Source: Litoribacillus peritrichatus
GTDB lineage: Bacteria; Pseudomonadota; Gammaproteobacteria; Pseudomonadales; Litoribrevibacteraceae
Length of the DNA stretch: 64,000 nt
Direction: 5' to 3'
Assembly: GCF_039537985.1 (NCBI RefSeq)
Contig: NZ_BAABBN010000007.1
Coordinates: 868,001-932,000, forward strand
The position numbers and the translations under genes were made by a program. The notes under the pieces were generated by a model that saw only the letters and a program-made list of their open reading frames with translations, searched no databases and was not told where the DNA came from. This document shows, piece after piece, positions 8,173 through 16,861 of the stretch. How positions within the stretch are numbered: the stretch's first letter is position 1; each line of letters begins with the position of its first letter.

Positions 8173-8604
8173 ATGGAGAATACTGAATTACAGAACCGCA
8201 TAAAGCTACGTGCGGAGGTTTATTATCAGGATGTTCTGCAACATATTCAGAAGACAGAACACGCTTGGTTAAAGGATCAGTCGACTGACTTTGCGGCGTC
8301 GTATTACCGTATGAGTTATCAGTATGCGGTGGTGCAACAATTGAAATCGAATGATCATCGGTTGCTTGAAGTTGAAGCGGCAACCTTGGGTTATGAGCTT
8401 GTCCCTGTCGATAAATCAAGTGTTCGTTCACCCAAACAAATCAAAATACCTATTCTTGCTCGTCTCAAAAAACTTCACTCTTTAACGGCGGTCATTGCTC
8501 AGGCGGAAGCTTCCGGACATGGTGATGCTGTGCGAGAGGATTTGGCCCATACTGCCAATGCGCTTGTATCTGATTTACAGGTTCTGGTGGGCGATTTGAT
8601 GTGA
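8173..8604 (+). CDS. hypothetical protein (143 aa)
   Basis: A 143-aa, mostly helical, soluble protein with no signal peptide or membrane segment. The start ATG 8173 follows AGGATGCAAGG. I do not recognise a family. It follows the structured non-coding segment and lies before the copper island, so it may belong to the same accessory block as the toxin-like gene. A weak stem (CTCCTC/GGGGAG) followed by a short T-run about 20-50 bp downstream may end its transcript. Confidence 0.6.
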   Translation: MENTELQNRIKLRAEVYYQDVLQHIQKTEHAWLKDQSTDFAASYYRMSYQYAVVQQLKSNDHRLLEVEAATLGYELVPVDKSSVRSPKQIKIPILARLKKLHSLTAVIAQAEASGHGDAVREDLAHTANALVSDLQVLVGDLM

Positions 8605-8788
8605 GTTAGGTTGATATGCCTCCTCAGTTTAAAACAGGGGAGAGCTCAATTTTTTGTAAATATTTAAAGTTTAATGGTTGGCTTGAGATGAAAAACCATC
8701 GTTGAATCAGCGCCAGAAGTTAAGGCGTAGCTTCGGTATAATATGTAGCTTCAGTCGTATTTTAGTGAGGAGGGTGGCGATTCTGCTT

Positions 8789-8817
8789 TCTAGACATAAA
8801 TCGATTCTATGTCTAGA
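8789..8817. promoter_or_regulatory. inverted repeat before the copper-island genes
   Basis: TCTAGACATA and TATGTCTAGA form perfect 10-bp arms around 9 bp. It lies 31-59 bp before the 152-aa membrane-protein gene. The position fits a regulator operator or a 5' leader hairpin. Confidence 0.45.
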
Positions 8818-8847
8818 CTTGTTACTAAACTTAGATACTGACAAGTA

Positions 8848-9306
8848 ATGAGTATGTCTATTATTTACTTAGATAGTAAAAGACGGCTGGTCACTGAGCT
8901 GTTAATTGTGGTTTGGCTATTCTGTCAGAGTATGGTGTTGTGTATTAGTACAATTAATAACTTTATAGCTCATGACTTGGGACAAGGTTATGAACTACAT
9001 CATGGAAAAATTGAACTGAGTTCAACAGAAACTAATAATTTACCCTCTTTGAATTCCATTCTTAATAATAAGTTTGATGGCCTGAAAGAGCATAAGCATA
9101 TTGAAAATAATTGTTGTGATGAAAAGGACAGTTATTTACCTAATATATACTTCTCTATATTTATACCTATACTTATCTTTTTTATTCAGTATTGGTTTTC
9201 GTTCTTATCCGGAAGTTTATTTTCTTATCTTGATTATTACAATCGCCCCCCTCCTGAATTTAATTATCCACAAAAATATGTTGTGAACTGCACTTATTTG
9301 AATTAA
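8848..9306 (+). CDS. hypothetical membrane protein of the copper island
   Basis: A 152-aa protein with a hydrophobic N-terminal segment (about residues 14-38) and a second membrane segment around 100-122. Between them is a periplasm-sized loop carrying several His and Cys residues (YELHHGK, KEHKHIENNCC) that could bind metal. It ends with an odd Pro/aromatic tail (RPPPEFNYPQKY). I do not recognise a named family. Its AT-rich sequence and its position ahead of the PII-like, cupredoxin and cytochrome genes suggest a copper-related role. A second ATG six nt inside is an alternative start. Confidence 0.55.
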   Translation: MSMSIIYLDSKRRLVTELLIVVWLFCQSMVLCISTINNFIAHDLGQGYELHHGKIELSSTETNNLPSLNSILNNKFDGLKEHKHIENNCCDEKDSYLPNIYFSIFIPILIFFIQYWFSFLSGSLFSYLDYYNRPPPEFNYPQKYVVNCTYLN

Positions 9307-9496
9307 ATCTCTTCTTTTAGGATTTCTTTATTCTTTACTCTTGAATGAAGTCTTGTCCTCGTAGGTTGCCTATTTTTAAATAATACTTTCTTGTTCTATG
9401 TAGCTTGATTTTAATTCGCTGGAACAATAGTTATTGCTTGAGTGAGTTGATATTGAATTAAAAAGCTAAGAACTTTTGATGTAAAGGTAATTGATT

Positions 9497-9799
9497 ATGA
9501 ATTACTTACAGGTGGTTGTTTTTGTTCCTGTTGAATGTGAAGAGATTCTTGAGAATGAACTTAAAAAACAGGATCTCGTTTGTTTATATTTTATTAGAGT
9601 TCGTGGTTATGGTTGTCATCCAAATTATTTTTCACGTAACTGGTTTGTACAGTTCGTGAAGTTTGAGTTGATTATAAAAGAAGATCGGTTGGATTCGATA
9701 AAATATGCTGTAAAGAGTTCTTGCCAAGTTGGATCAGAGGATGATGGTTTTATTTCAGTTACATCCTTAGGTGATATACAGGCAATTAAAAATCTTTGA
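9497..9799 (+). CDS. PII-like signalling protein
   Basis: A 100-aa protein starting at ATG 9497 with AAGG nine nt upstream; a TTG six nt earlier is less likely. It has the ferredoxin-like length and layout of the PII superfamily: an N-terminal strand LQVVVFVPVE, a helix EEILENELKKQ, a YFIRVRGYGCHP segment where PII has the GRG T-loop start, and a C-terminal strand FISVTSLGDIQAI. The uridylylation tyrosine context of classic GlnB is absent. PII-like proteins of this sort are known beside heavy-metal efflux genes. A role as a small regulator or sensor of the copper genes is inferred from context. Confidence 0.6.
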   Translation: MNYLQVVVFVPVECEEILENELKKQDLVCLYFIRVRGYGCHPNYFSRNWFVQFVKFELIIKEDRLDSIKYAVKSSCQVGSEDDGFISVTSLGDIQAIKNL

Positions 9800-10114
9800 A
9801 TTTTGATATTTAAAAAGGTGAAAGAGATGAAAACTATATTATCAATAATATGTGGTTTTTCGCTGATTATTTCAGGGTGTTCAACTTATAAAAGCGTACA
9901 TAGTCATGATGGTCATCATCATGGAGCATCTGTGGGTCACCATAGTAAAGTAAGTGAAGAAAGCAGTAACGGTGGCTCAGCAAATCAACTGAGTACTCCA
10001 CATGCGCACGGCTCTGAAGGTTCTTTGGCTGGTGAGCCAGGAAAGGAGTCACAAGTAGACAGAGTTATTAACGTGATTGCAGACGATACTATGCGTTTTA
10101 CGCATGAACCTCTA

Positions 10115-10122
10115 AATATTAT
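10115..10122. repeat. target-site duplication, left
   Basis: AATATTAT, identical to 11146-11153 on the other side of the insertion sequence. Confidence 0.95.
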
Positions 10123-11145
10123 CTTGATTACCCACAATATTCAGTCATGAGCTAAACTGTAATTAAACACAGTGTTAAAGCGAGTGCAGATCATGGCTAA
10201 GAATCAGGTTCAATTTCAACGGGGTTATAGCTTGTTCGAGTTCATGGATGATTATGGAAGTGAAGAAAAATGTGAGCAAGCTCTGTTTCAGTGGCGATTT
10301 CCTGAAGGTTATGTGTGTCGGGAGTGTGGTAACACAACCTATTGCCAACTGAAGTCCCGCAAAATACTTCAGTGCAATCGTTGTAGACACCAGCACTCAC
10401 TGACCAGTGGAACGCTATTTGAGAGTACCAAGCTCCCGTTAAGTAAGTGGTTTCTTGCTATTCACCTGTTAACGCAATCAAAAACAGGCATTTCTGCAAT
10501 GTCTTTAAAAAGAGAACTGGATGTCAACTACGACACAGCCTGGAAGCTTAAGCACAAGTTATTGCAGGCAATGAAGGAGTCAGATGATAAGCATTCACTG
10601 AGAGGGATCGTTCAAATAGATGATGTTTATTGGGGCGGTAAGCGCAGAGGCGGCAAAAGAGGTCGTGGAGCGGAAGGAAAAACATCATTCGTGGCCGCAG
10701 TGTCTGTTAATCCAGATGGGCATCCACAGAAAATGAGGATGACAGTGGTTGATGGTTTTACGAACGATGCTATAGAGCAGTGGTCCAATCGCCACCTGGC
10801 TCCAGAGAGCACGGTTATCTCTGATAAATTGGCGTGTTTTAGTTCAACAGAAACGGCAGGTTGCTATCACTTTGGTTTAAAAACTTCAGGTAATTACGAG
10901 CTGATGGATAGCCCCTTGTTTAAATGGGTCAATGTCATGATTGGCAATGTAAAGAATTCATTAAAAGGGAGCTGTCACTCGATTAATCCAAAGCACCTGC
11001 CGCGCTATCTGGCAGAGTATTGCTTCCGTTTTAATCATCGTTTCAATTTGCGAGAGATGCTGCCAAAGCTGGCTCAGGTCGCTGTCAGAACACCAGCTAT
11101 GCCGTATCGGCTCTTAAAGATGGCTGAGCTTAGTGGGTAATCAAG
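10123..11145 (+). mobile_element. IS1595-family insertion sequence
   Basis: A 1023-bp element with perfect 13-bp terminal inverted repeats (CTTGATTACCCAC at 10123-10135, its complement at 11133-11145), extended by a few more matching bases inside. It is flanked by 8-bp direct repeats AATATTAT, the duplication size known for IS1595. It holds one transposase gene whose stop codon lies within the right repeat. Intact ends, an intact transposase and an exact duplication indicate a recent insertion. Confidence 0.93.
10193..11140 (+). CDS. IS1595-family (ISXO2-like) transposase
   Basis: A 315-aa transposase. Near residues 44-75 is a four-cysteine zinc ribbon (CRECG and CNRC). It is followed by a helical DNA-binding region (SKTGISAMSLKRELDVNY) and the ISXO2-like DDE domain with QIDDVYWGGK, a basic GGKRRGGKRGRG stretch, VISDKLACF and a C-terminal FRFNHRF. 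I use ATG 10193; a GTG at 10172 in frame would add seven residues. It appears complete and could still be active. Confidence 0.93.
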   Translation: MAKNQVQFQRGYSLFEFMDDYGSEEKCEQALFQWRFPEGYVCRECGNTTYCQLKSRKILQCNRCRHQHSLTSGTLFESTKLPLSKWFLAIHLLTQSKTGISAMSLKRELDVNYDTAWKLKHKLLQAMKESDDKHSLRGIVQIDDVYWGGKRRGGKRGRGAEGKTSFVAAVSVNPDGHPQKMRMTVVDGFTNDAIEQWSNRHLAPESTVISDKLACFSSTETAGCYHFGLKTSGNYELMDSPLFKWVNVMIGNVKNSLKGSCHSINPKHLPRYLAEYCFRFNHRFNLREMLPKLAQVAVRTPAMPYRLLKMAELSG

Positions 11146-11153
11146 AATATTAT
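11146..11153. repeat. target-site duplication, right
   Basis: AATATTAT, the right-hand copy of the IS target duplication; the cupredoxin frame resumes after it. Confidence 0.95.
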
Positions 11154-11476
11154 TGAAGGTGAAACTATTCAATTTAAAATAACCAACAAAGGTGCTATTC
11201 CGCATGAATTCTCAATTGGGACTAAGAGCGAACATAAGGCTCACGGTAAAATGATGGTGAATCACCCTAATATGCATCATGGGCCAGGAGGAAACTCTAT
11301 AACGGTTAACCCTTCTGAAACAGGAATATTAAATTGGAAGTTCCATCAAACTTATCAAATAGAAGCTGCTTGCAATATACCTGGGCATTATGAAGCAGGA
11401 ATGTTCAGCCCTATTTCTATTATGGAAGGTAATTAATCATAAATATTCATAGTGTTGATAATTTGAGGGATTGTTA

Positions 11477-11926
11477 ATGTTTAAGTCGATTCTAAATTTT
11501 GGTGCGTACTCGATTGTTATTTTGATAGCAGCATGCTCTGATCAAAACGATTTTCCTGAAGTTAAAGATTATGAAAAAAATGGTCGTTGGTATAATCATC
11601 AGCAAGTAACATGGGGGCGCTCGGTTTATGATAAGTACTGCATTAACTGCCATAATTCAAAGGCCGTGGGTACTTTTAAGTGGAAACAACCGCTCGAAGA
11701 TGGAAGTTATCCTCCTCCGCCTTTAAACGGAACTGCCCATACATGGCATCATTCTTTACCTGTGTTATTGAGAACGATAAATGATGGTGGTATTCATATG
11801 GGAGGAAAAATGCCTCCTTTTAAAGATGTCTTGACTGACGAGGAAAAGCTGGCCGTTATTTCTTATTTTCAAAGTTTTTGGAGTGACGAAGTTTATGGCC
11901 GCTGGAGTAAAAGAAATTCTAAATAA
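11477..11926 (+). CDS. cytochrome c lipoprotein
   Basis: A 149-aa exported protein. An N-terminal hydrophobic stretch ends in IAAC, a likely lipobox. The single haem motif CINCH lies near residue 56, and GGKMPPF near 113-119 supplies a probable Met axial ligand, typical of class I cytochromes c. The start ATG 11477 follows GAGGGA. It lies 40 bp after the broken cupredoxin gene. Cytochromes of this type often accompany copper-oxidising or copper-export proteins and may pass electrons from a cupredoxin to the respiratory chain; that partnership is inferred. The insertion upstream may reduce its expression. Confidence 0.85.
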   Translation: MFKSILNFGAYSIVILIAACSDQNDFPEVKDYEKNGRWYNHQQVTWGRSVYDKYCINCHNSKAVGTFKWKQPLEDGSYPPPPLNGTAHTWHHSLPVLLRTINDGGIHMGGKMPPFKDVLTDEEKLAVISYFQSFWSDEVYGRWSKRNSK

Positions 11927-11948
11927 AATTTTTATTTAAATAGGTCGT

Positions 11949-11985
11949 ATCCTAGACCCAATATACAGGTCTAGGATGTTGTTGT
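11949..11985 (+). terminator. rho-independent terminator
   Basis: ATCCTAGACC and GGTCTAGGAT form a perfect 10-bp stem with a 9-nt loop, followed by a T-rich tail. It lies between the cytochrome gene and the convergent cupredoxin/ATPase genes. Confidence 0.75.
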
Positions 11986-12043
11986 TTTTAATCGATGTTA
12001 TTTGAGTTTTGTGTGTTGCTACAAACTAATATTTTGAAAGATG

Positions 12044-12400
12044 TTATTTTTCAACTCTAAGTTGTCCTTTATACATTTTCATTTGACAGTGAAAATCATA
12101 AACTCCCTCTTTAAGCGCAGGGATTTTGATTTTTACAATTTTATTTAAAGGCAGAGTTTCATTAATTTCAAGTTCAGGAAATTGAAGCATTTCAGCGCAA
12201 GGAGACTCATCTTCGCGTATAAACGCTAGAGTAATTTCAGTATGTGCTGGTATTTTAATGAATGAAGGCTGGTAAATTCCATTGGCAACCTTTACTGCCT
12301 GGCCGTGGTTTTCTAATATCGTTTCATTTGGCTTGTATATCCAAAACCACCAGATAATAAATACGATCAGAGCGATACATATAATATTGATTATTAGCAT
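12044..12400 (-). CDS. membrane-anchored cupredoxin-like protein
   Basis: A 118-aa protein with an uncleaved N-terminal helix (about residues 3-21) and a periplasmic cupredoxin-type beta domain. Ligand-like residues are Cys in ESPCAEML and His/Cys/Met in DFHCQMKMYKG, though their arrangement differs from the standard plastocyanin site. It lies 11 bp after the copper ATPase stop on the same strand, so the two are probably co-transcribed. A likely role is taking up Cu(I) delivered by the ATPase in the periplasm; this is inference from the gene pair. Confidence 0.75.
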   Translation of the reverse strand: MLIINIICIALIVFIIWWFWIYKPNETILENHGQAVKVANGIYQPSFIKIPAHTEITLAFIREDESPCAEMLQFPELEINETLPLNKIVKIKIPALKEGVYDFHCQMKMYKGQLRVEK

Positions 12401-12411
12401 GGTATATCCTC

Positions 12412-14712
12412 CTAATGTTCTTTGGCTTTAAAAAAACGTAAGCGATTGGCATTAGTTACAACCGTGACTGATGAAAATGCCATGGCTGCCCCAGCAATGA
12501 CTGGACTGAGTAATAAGCCAAAAAACGGGTAGAGTAAGCCAGCTGCAACAGGAACCCCAGCTGCATTGTAAATAAAAGCACCGAACAAATTTTGTTTGAT
12601 ATTTTTCAGTGTTGCTTTACTGATGGCAATTGCATCGGCTAAGCCGTGTAATGAACCGCGCATTAAAGTAATGTCGGCACTTTCAATGGCAACGTCTGTA
12701 CCTGTGCCTATGGCAAAGCCGACGTTGGCAACGGCTAAGGCGGGCGCATCATTGATGCCGTCTCCCGTCATGCCAACAATTTCCCCCTCCATTTGCAGAG
12801 CCTGAACCTTTTGAGACTTATCTTCCGGTAAAACTTCAGCGTGGAATTCTTTAATACCGACTTGAGCCGCTACAGCTTTGGCTGTGGCTCGGTTATCTCC
12901 TGTGAGCATTACTACTCGGATTCCGTTATCTTGTAATCGTTTGATGGCTTCAATGGAGTCGTCTTTTATTGGATCTGCGACAGCGATAATTGCTGCAAGT
13001 TCGCCATTTATCGCAAAGTACATAGGTGTTTTTGCATCCTCAGCCAATGCCTGGGCTTTAGCCACAAAATTGCCAAGCTGAATGTGCTTTGTATGCATTA
13101 GTTTTTCGTTACCAAACAGTAGTTTTTTGCCGTCTACTTCGGCTTCTACACCATGACCTGCAATGGCATTAAATGCACTCACCGGAAATAGCGTTAGTTG
13201 CTGCTCTTTAGCAGTATCAACAATGGCTTGTGCTAATGGGTGCTCGGAGCCTGATTCCAGACTGGCGGCTAACTGTAAAACGGTTGTTTCATCCGTTTCT
13301 CCTGAAACCACAATGTCGGTGACCTTAGGTGCACCCCAGGTAATTGTCCCGGTTTTATCTAAGACCATGGCTGTTATTTTGGATGCCGTTTGTAATGCTT
13401 CGCCATTTCGAATTAACACGCCAGCTTCGGCGGCTTTACCCACTCCAACCATGACGGACATCGGGGTAGCTAAGCCTAGTGCACAAGGGCAAGCAATGAT
13501 AAGAACGGTCGTTGCTGAGATGATAGCGAACGCAACAGCCGGTTCAGGACCGAAGTTCAACCAGGCGAGAGCACTTAATATTGCAATGATCATAATAACT
13601 GGTACAAAGTAGGCTGAAATAACATCGGCCATTCTGCCTATTGGTGGTTTTGAGTTTTGTGCGCGTTTGACCATGTTTATGATTTGAGCCAAAGCGGTAT
13701 CTTTACCTACGCGAGTCGCCAGAAAAAGAATACTTCCGGTTTTATTGATGGTGCCAGCAACGACTTCATCCCCTTCAGATTTTTCAACAGGCATAGGTTC
13801 GCCTGTCAGCATGGACTCATCGATCGATGTATGGCCTTCTACAACGAGCCCATCTACGGAAATTTTTTCTCCTGGGCGTACTCGAATTTTATCGTTTAGA
13901 ATAACTTCTTCGATGGGGATGTCTGTTTCAATACCCTCCCGTATCACTCTGGCAGTTTTCGGTTGTAATCCAATCAGGCGTTTGATGGCTTCAGAGGTTC
14001 TGCCTCTGGCTTTGAGTTCAAGGGCAAGCCCTAAGTTGATCAGGCCTATGATCATTGCGGTGGCTTCAAAATATACGTGCCTAGCCATGTCGGGAATCAT
14101 TTCAGGAAAGAAAACCACGACCATGGAATAAAGCCAGGCAGTGCCAGTTCCCAGTGCAATTAAGGTGTCCATATTAGCGGAATGATTTTTGAATGATTGC
14201 CAAGCGCCTGTGTAGAAGTGCTTGCCGGAAAAAATCATCACCCCCAGAGTTAACAGACCAATGATCAACCAGACAATACGTTCTGTTGTTGTATTAACGG
14301 ACATTTCTCCGGTGATTAGTCCGTAGGCCATCAAAGGAATTCCCAGAGCAAGGGCAATCGTCATTTCTTTAAGAAGGCGTCGATAATATAGTTGGTCTTC
14401 TTGTTCTTTTTCGTCAAGTGAGACTGTAGCACTGGTATTGCTGGCTAACTTGGCTTGATAACCTGCGTTTTGTATAGCCTGGATCAATTGGTCGCTGAGT
14501 GCGGAACCTTCAACAGAGACGGAGCGGTCAGCGAAATTCATTTCAGCCTTTATAACACCGGGGACTTTTTTTAGTGCAGATTCGATTTTTCCGACACAAC
14601 TTGCGCAGCCGGCACCTTCTATCAAAAGAAGTTGCTCATTAATGCTATTTGATGGCTCATGTTGTGCGTAATGAGCTTCTGAGTGCTTTATTGGTTTTAA
14701 TTCTTGGTTCAT
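12412..14712 (-). CDS. copA: copper-translocating P-type ATPase
   Basis: A 766-aa P1B-ATPase that exports Cu(I) from the cytoplasm. In order it shows one N-terminal heavy-metal domain with GAGCASC (Cys36, Cys39), membrane helices, the actuator-domain region with GEPMPVEK, the intramembrane metal motif CPCALG, the phosphorylation motif DKTGT, the nucleotide-binding HP motif (GSEHPLAQA) and the hinge GDGINDAPAL. The N-terminal 25 residues are His-containing (HSEAHYAQH). A MerR-type promoter lies upstream (14763-14793). It is a separate protein from the multicopper oxidase at 15035, which shares the gene name copA in some nomenclatures. Confidence 0.97.
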   Translation of the reverse strand: MNQELKPIKHSEAHYAQHEPSNSINEQLLLIEGAGCASCVGKIESALKKVPGVIKAEMNFADRSVSVEGSALSDQLIQAIQNAGYQAKLASNTSATVSLDEKEQEDQLYYRRLLKEMTIALALGIPLMAYGLITGEMSVNTTTERIVWLIIGLLTLGVMIFSGKHFYTGAWQSFKNHSANMDTLIALGTGTAWLYSMVVVFFPEMIPDMARHVYFEATAMIIGLINLGLALELKARGRTSEAIKRLIGLQPKTARVIREGIETDIPIEEVILNDKIRVRPGEKISVDGLVVEGHTSIDESMLTGEPMPVEKSEGDEVVAGTINKTGSILFLATRVGKDTALAQIINMVKRAQNSKPPIGRMADVISAYFVPVIMIIAILSALAWLNFGPEPAVAFAIISATTVLIIACPCALGLATPMSVMVGVGKAAEAGVLIRNGEALQTASKITAMVLDKTGTITWGAPKVTDIVVSGETDETTVLQLAASLESGSEHPLAQAIVDTAKEQQLTLFPVSAFNAIAGHGVEAEVDGKKLLFGNEKLMHTKHIQLGNFVAKAQALAEDAKTPMYFAINGELAAIIAVADPIKDDSIEAIKRLQDNGIRVVMLTGDNRATAKAVAAQVGIKEFHAEVLPEDKSQKVQALQMEGEIVGMTGDGINDAPALAVANVGFAIGTGTDVAIESADITLMRGSLHGLADAIAISKATLKNIKQNLFGAFIYNAAGVPVAAGLLYPFFGLLLSPVIAGAAMAFSSVTVVTNANRLRFFKAKEH

Positions 14713-14762
14713 GTGAGGTGCTCCTTACCAAGATTAATTGTCTTGAATAACTGATTTTTTTC

Positions 14763-14793
14763 AGCTTAAACCTGTGTGTAGCACATAGGTCAA
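14763..14793 (-). promoter_or_regulatory. MerR/CueR-type promoter of the copper ATPase
   Basis: Read on the minus strand there is a -35 TTGACC, a 19-bp spacer and a -10 TAAGCT. The spacer contains the near-perfect dyad ACCTATGTG-CTA-CACACAGGT. An over-long 19-bp spacer with a centred dyad is the hallmark of promoters activated by MerR-family regulators such as CueR. No MerR-type gene lies in the window. Confidence 0.75.
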
Positions 14794-14937
14794 GAACCTA
14801 ACTAAACTTGTTGTCTCAATGCTGAGTTTCCTACTTTCGTTTTTTGATATTTCTAAATCAGCCCAACTTTATCTTGTTTACCGTGTTAAAGCGTATTCAG
14901 TTTTTGAAGTATACCTTTGAATATCTTATTAATGATC

Positions 14938-14959
14938 AAAATGACAGGATTGTCATTTT
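14938..14959. promoter_or_regulatory. palindromic operator, copy 1 (probable CopR box)
   Basis: AAAATGACA and TGTCATTTT form perfect 9-bp arms around GGAT, 76-97 bp before the oxidase start. The core ATGACA-N4-TGTCAT recurs at 21199-21214, and the response regulator at 19841-20533 is the natural candidate for binding both. Confidence 0.65.
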
Positions 14960-15034
14960 TAAGTCAGACAGCTGAAAGAGTGAGTTGATTAAAGTGAACT
15001 TATCAACGTAACAAATGCTGTTCGGAGTGATGCA

Positions 15035-16861
15035 ATGAGTACGTCTTTCAACCCGTCGAAAAGAAAATTTGTAAAAGGCTTAATTGCAGGTGGAGTGATA
15101 ATGGGATTGACGCCATTAACTTCCAGAGTTTGGGCCGGAAGTAGTGAAGCATCCATAGGTCATGTTCCGGTTTTAAGTGGCACCGAGTTTGACTTAGTGA
15201 TTGGTGAGTCAGTTGTGAACTTTACCGGTGTTGAGCGCAAAGCGACTACTATCAACGGATCTATACCTGCTCCGACCTTGCGTATGCGAGAAGGGGAGAC
15301 AGTCACTATCCGGGTGACTAATCACTTGAAAGAATCCACTTCCATCCATTGGCATGGGATTATTCTGCCTTACCAAATGGACGGTGTGCCGGGGATCAGC
15401 TTCCCGGGCATTGCGCCAGGTGAAACGTTTACATATACCTATAAAGTTGAGCAAAACGGTACATATTGGTACCACTCTCATTCTGGTATGCAGGAAATTA
15501 CGGGGATGTATGGTGCCATTATTATTGATCCGGCGGAAGAAGACCCTGTTAAGTTTGATAGTGAACATACCATTTTGTTGTCCGATTGGACCGACGAAAA
15601 CCCCATGGATGTGTTTAATAAATTAAAAGTTCAGGGAGATTTTTACAATTTTAATCAGCCAACCGTTTTTGACGGGGTTAAGCAAGTTGTTGATCAGGGG
15701 CTGGCCGCTACTTTGAACGATAAAGCTATGTGGAATCAGATGCGCATGAGCTCGTTTGATCTGGCGGATCTTTCCTCGGAAACTTTAACGTATTTAATGA
15801 ACGGAACCACCCCGAATGGCAATTGGACCGGGTTATTTAAACGTGGTGAGAGGGTTCGCTTGCGTTTTATTAATGGTGCCAGTAATTCGTTTTACGATGT
15901 TCGGATTCCCGGTTTGAAATTGCAGGTTGTTCAATGCGATGGGGTGAATTTGGAGCCTGTCGATGTAGATGAATTCCGGTTTGGTCCGGGTGAAACCTAT
16001 GATTGCATTGTCACCCCGACTCATGATGTCTACAGCATTTTTGCTCAATCCATGGATAGAACCGGTTTTGCCAGTGGTACTTTGGCAACCGCTGCAGGAT
16101 TAGTGGCCGCGATACCTGCGATGGATTCACCGCAGCCTTTAACTATGGCTGACATGATGGGGGATATGGGAGGAATGGATCATGGCCAGATGAGCATGTC
16201 AGACCTGTCCGATATGTCAGACATGAATCATAAAGGTATGAATCATAAAGGTATGAACCATAAGAGCATGGAAATGCCAATGATGGATCACACAGGGATG
16301 AGTTCTGTTGGTGAAATGGACACGCTTCGAAAAGCGAGTACAGAGGTGCGGCATGCAAGCACTGAGTACGGCCCAAGTGTCGATATGCGGGTGAACACAC
16401 CACGAACGAACCTGGATGACCCCGGTGTTGGTTTGCGAAACAATGGCCGACGAGTACTGACTTTAGCGGATTTAAAAACGCTGAATGGACCTATGGACCC
16501 TCGAACCGCAGACCGAGAAATAGAACTGCATTTAACTGGCAATATGGAGCGCTATACCTGGTCGTTTGATGGACTTGAATTTGGTCAATCGACCCCAGTG
16601 CATTTGAGATATGGCGAACGTGTCCGAATCATTTTGCATAATGACACCATGATGACTCACCCGATGCACTTGCATGGCATGTGGAGTGAGCTGGAAAGCC
16701 CGGATGGTTCATTTTTGGTACGGCGACATACCATTCCGGTGCAACCTGCACAGCGAATCAGTTTTCTGGTAACTGCGGATGCGGTGGGGCGTTGGGCCTG
16801 GCATTGTCATCTTATGTTCCATATGGATGCCGGTATGTTCAGAGAGGTGATAGTGTCATGA
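15035..16861 (+). CDS. copA: CopA/PcoA-type periplasmic multicopper oxidase
   Basis: A 608-aa copper-resistance oxidase. The N-terminus (residues 1-35, ending SRVWA) looks like a Tat signal with SKRKFVKG, but the usual RR is KR. Three cupredoxin domains carry the four copper-binding motifs: HWHGIILP, YHSHSGMQ, HPMHLHGMW and WHCHLMFHMDAGM. Between domains two and three is a Met/His/Asp-rich stretch with repeats of MNHKG and MSD, typical of CopA/PcoA proteins that bind extra Cu(I). Likely action is oxidation of periplasmic Cu(I). It overlaps copB by 4 nt (ATGA). Confidence 0.95.
   Translation: MSTSFNPSKRKFVKGLIAGGVIMGLTPLTSRVWAGSSEASIGHVPVLSGTEFDLVIGESVVNFTGVERKATTINGSIPAPTLRMREGETVTIRVTNHLKESTSIHWHGIILPYQMDGVPGISFPGIAPGETFTYTYKVEQNGTYWYHSHSGMQEITGMYGAIIIDPAEEDPVKFDSEHTILLSDWTDENPMDVFNKLKVQGDFYNFNQPTVFDGVKQVVDQGLAATLNDKAMWNQMRMSSFDLADLSSETLTYLMNGTTPNGNWTGLFKRGERVRLRFINGASNSFYDVRIPGLKLQVVQCDGVNLEPVDVDEFRFGPGETYDCIVTPTHDVYSIFAQSMDRTGFASGTLATAAGLVAAIPAMDSPQPLTMADMMGDMGGMDHGQMSMSDLSDMSDMNHKGMNHKGMNHKSMEMPMMDHTGMSSVGEMDTLRKASTEVRHASTEYGPSVDMRVNTPRTNLDDPGVGLRNNGRRVLTLADLKTLNGPMDPRTADREIELHLTGNMERYTWSFDGLEFGQSTPVHLRYGERVRIILHNDTMMTHPMHLHGMWSELESPDGSFLVRRHTIPVQPAQRISFLVTADAVGRWAWHCHLMFHMDAGMFREVIVS

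Larger units (their letters stand above)
9827..11436 (+). pseudogene. cupredoxin lipoprotein gene split by an IS1595-type insertion
   Basis: The 5' part (9827-10122) encodes a lipoprotein signal ending LIISGC, a His-rich stretch (HSHDGHHHGAS) and the first cupredoxin strands. The 3' part (11154-11436) encodes the copper-site half, with IPHEFSIG, a Met/His-rich loop and AACNIPGHYEAGM carrying the Cys-His-Met ligands. Removing the IS and one copy of the 8-bp duplication restores one frame (...PLNIIEGETIQF...) of 192 residues. It is a paralogue of the intact cupredoxin at 17813-18346. The insertion lies before all the C-terminal copper ligands, so the product is almost certainly non-functional. 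Confidence 0.92.

Noticed and set aside
7723..8203. three overlapping small frames in the structured segment
   Set aside because: They overlap each other and the hairpins, and show no ribosome site or domain.
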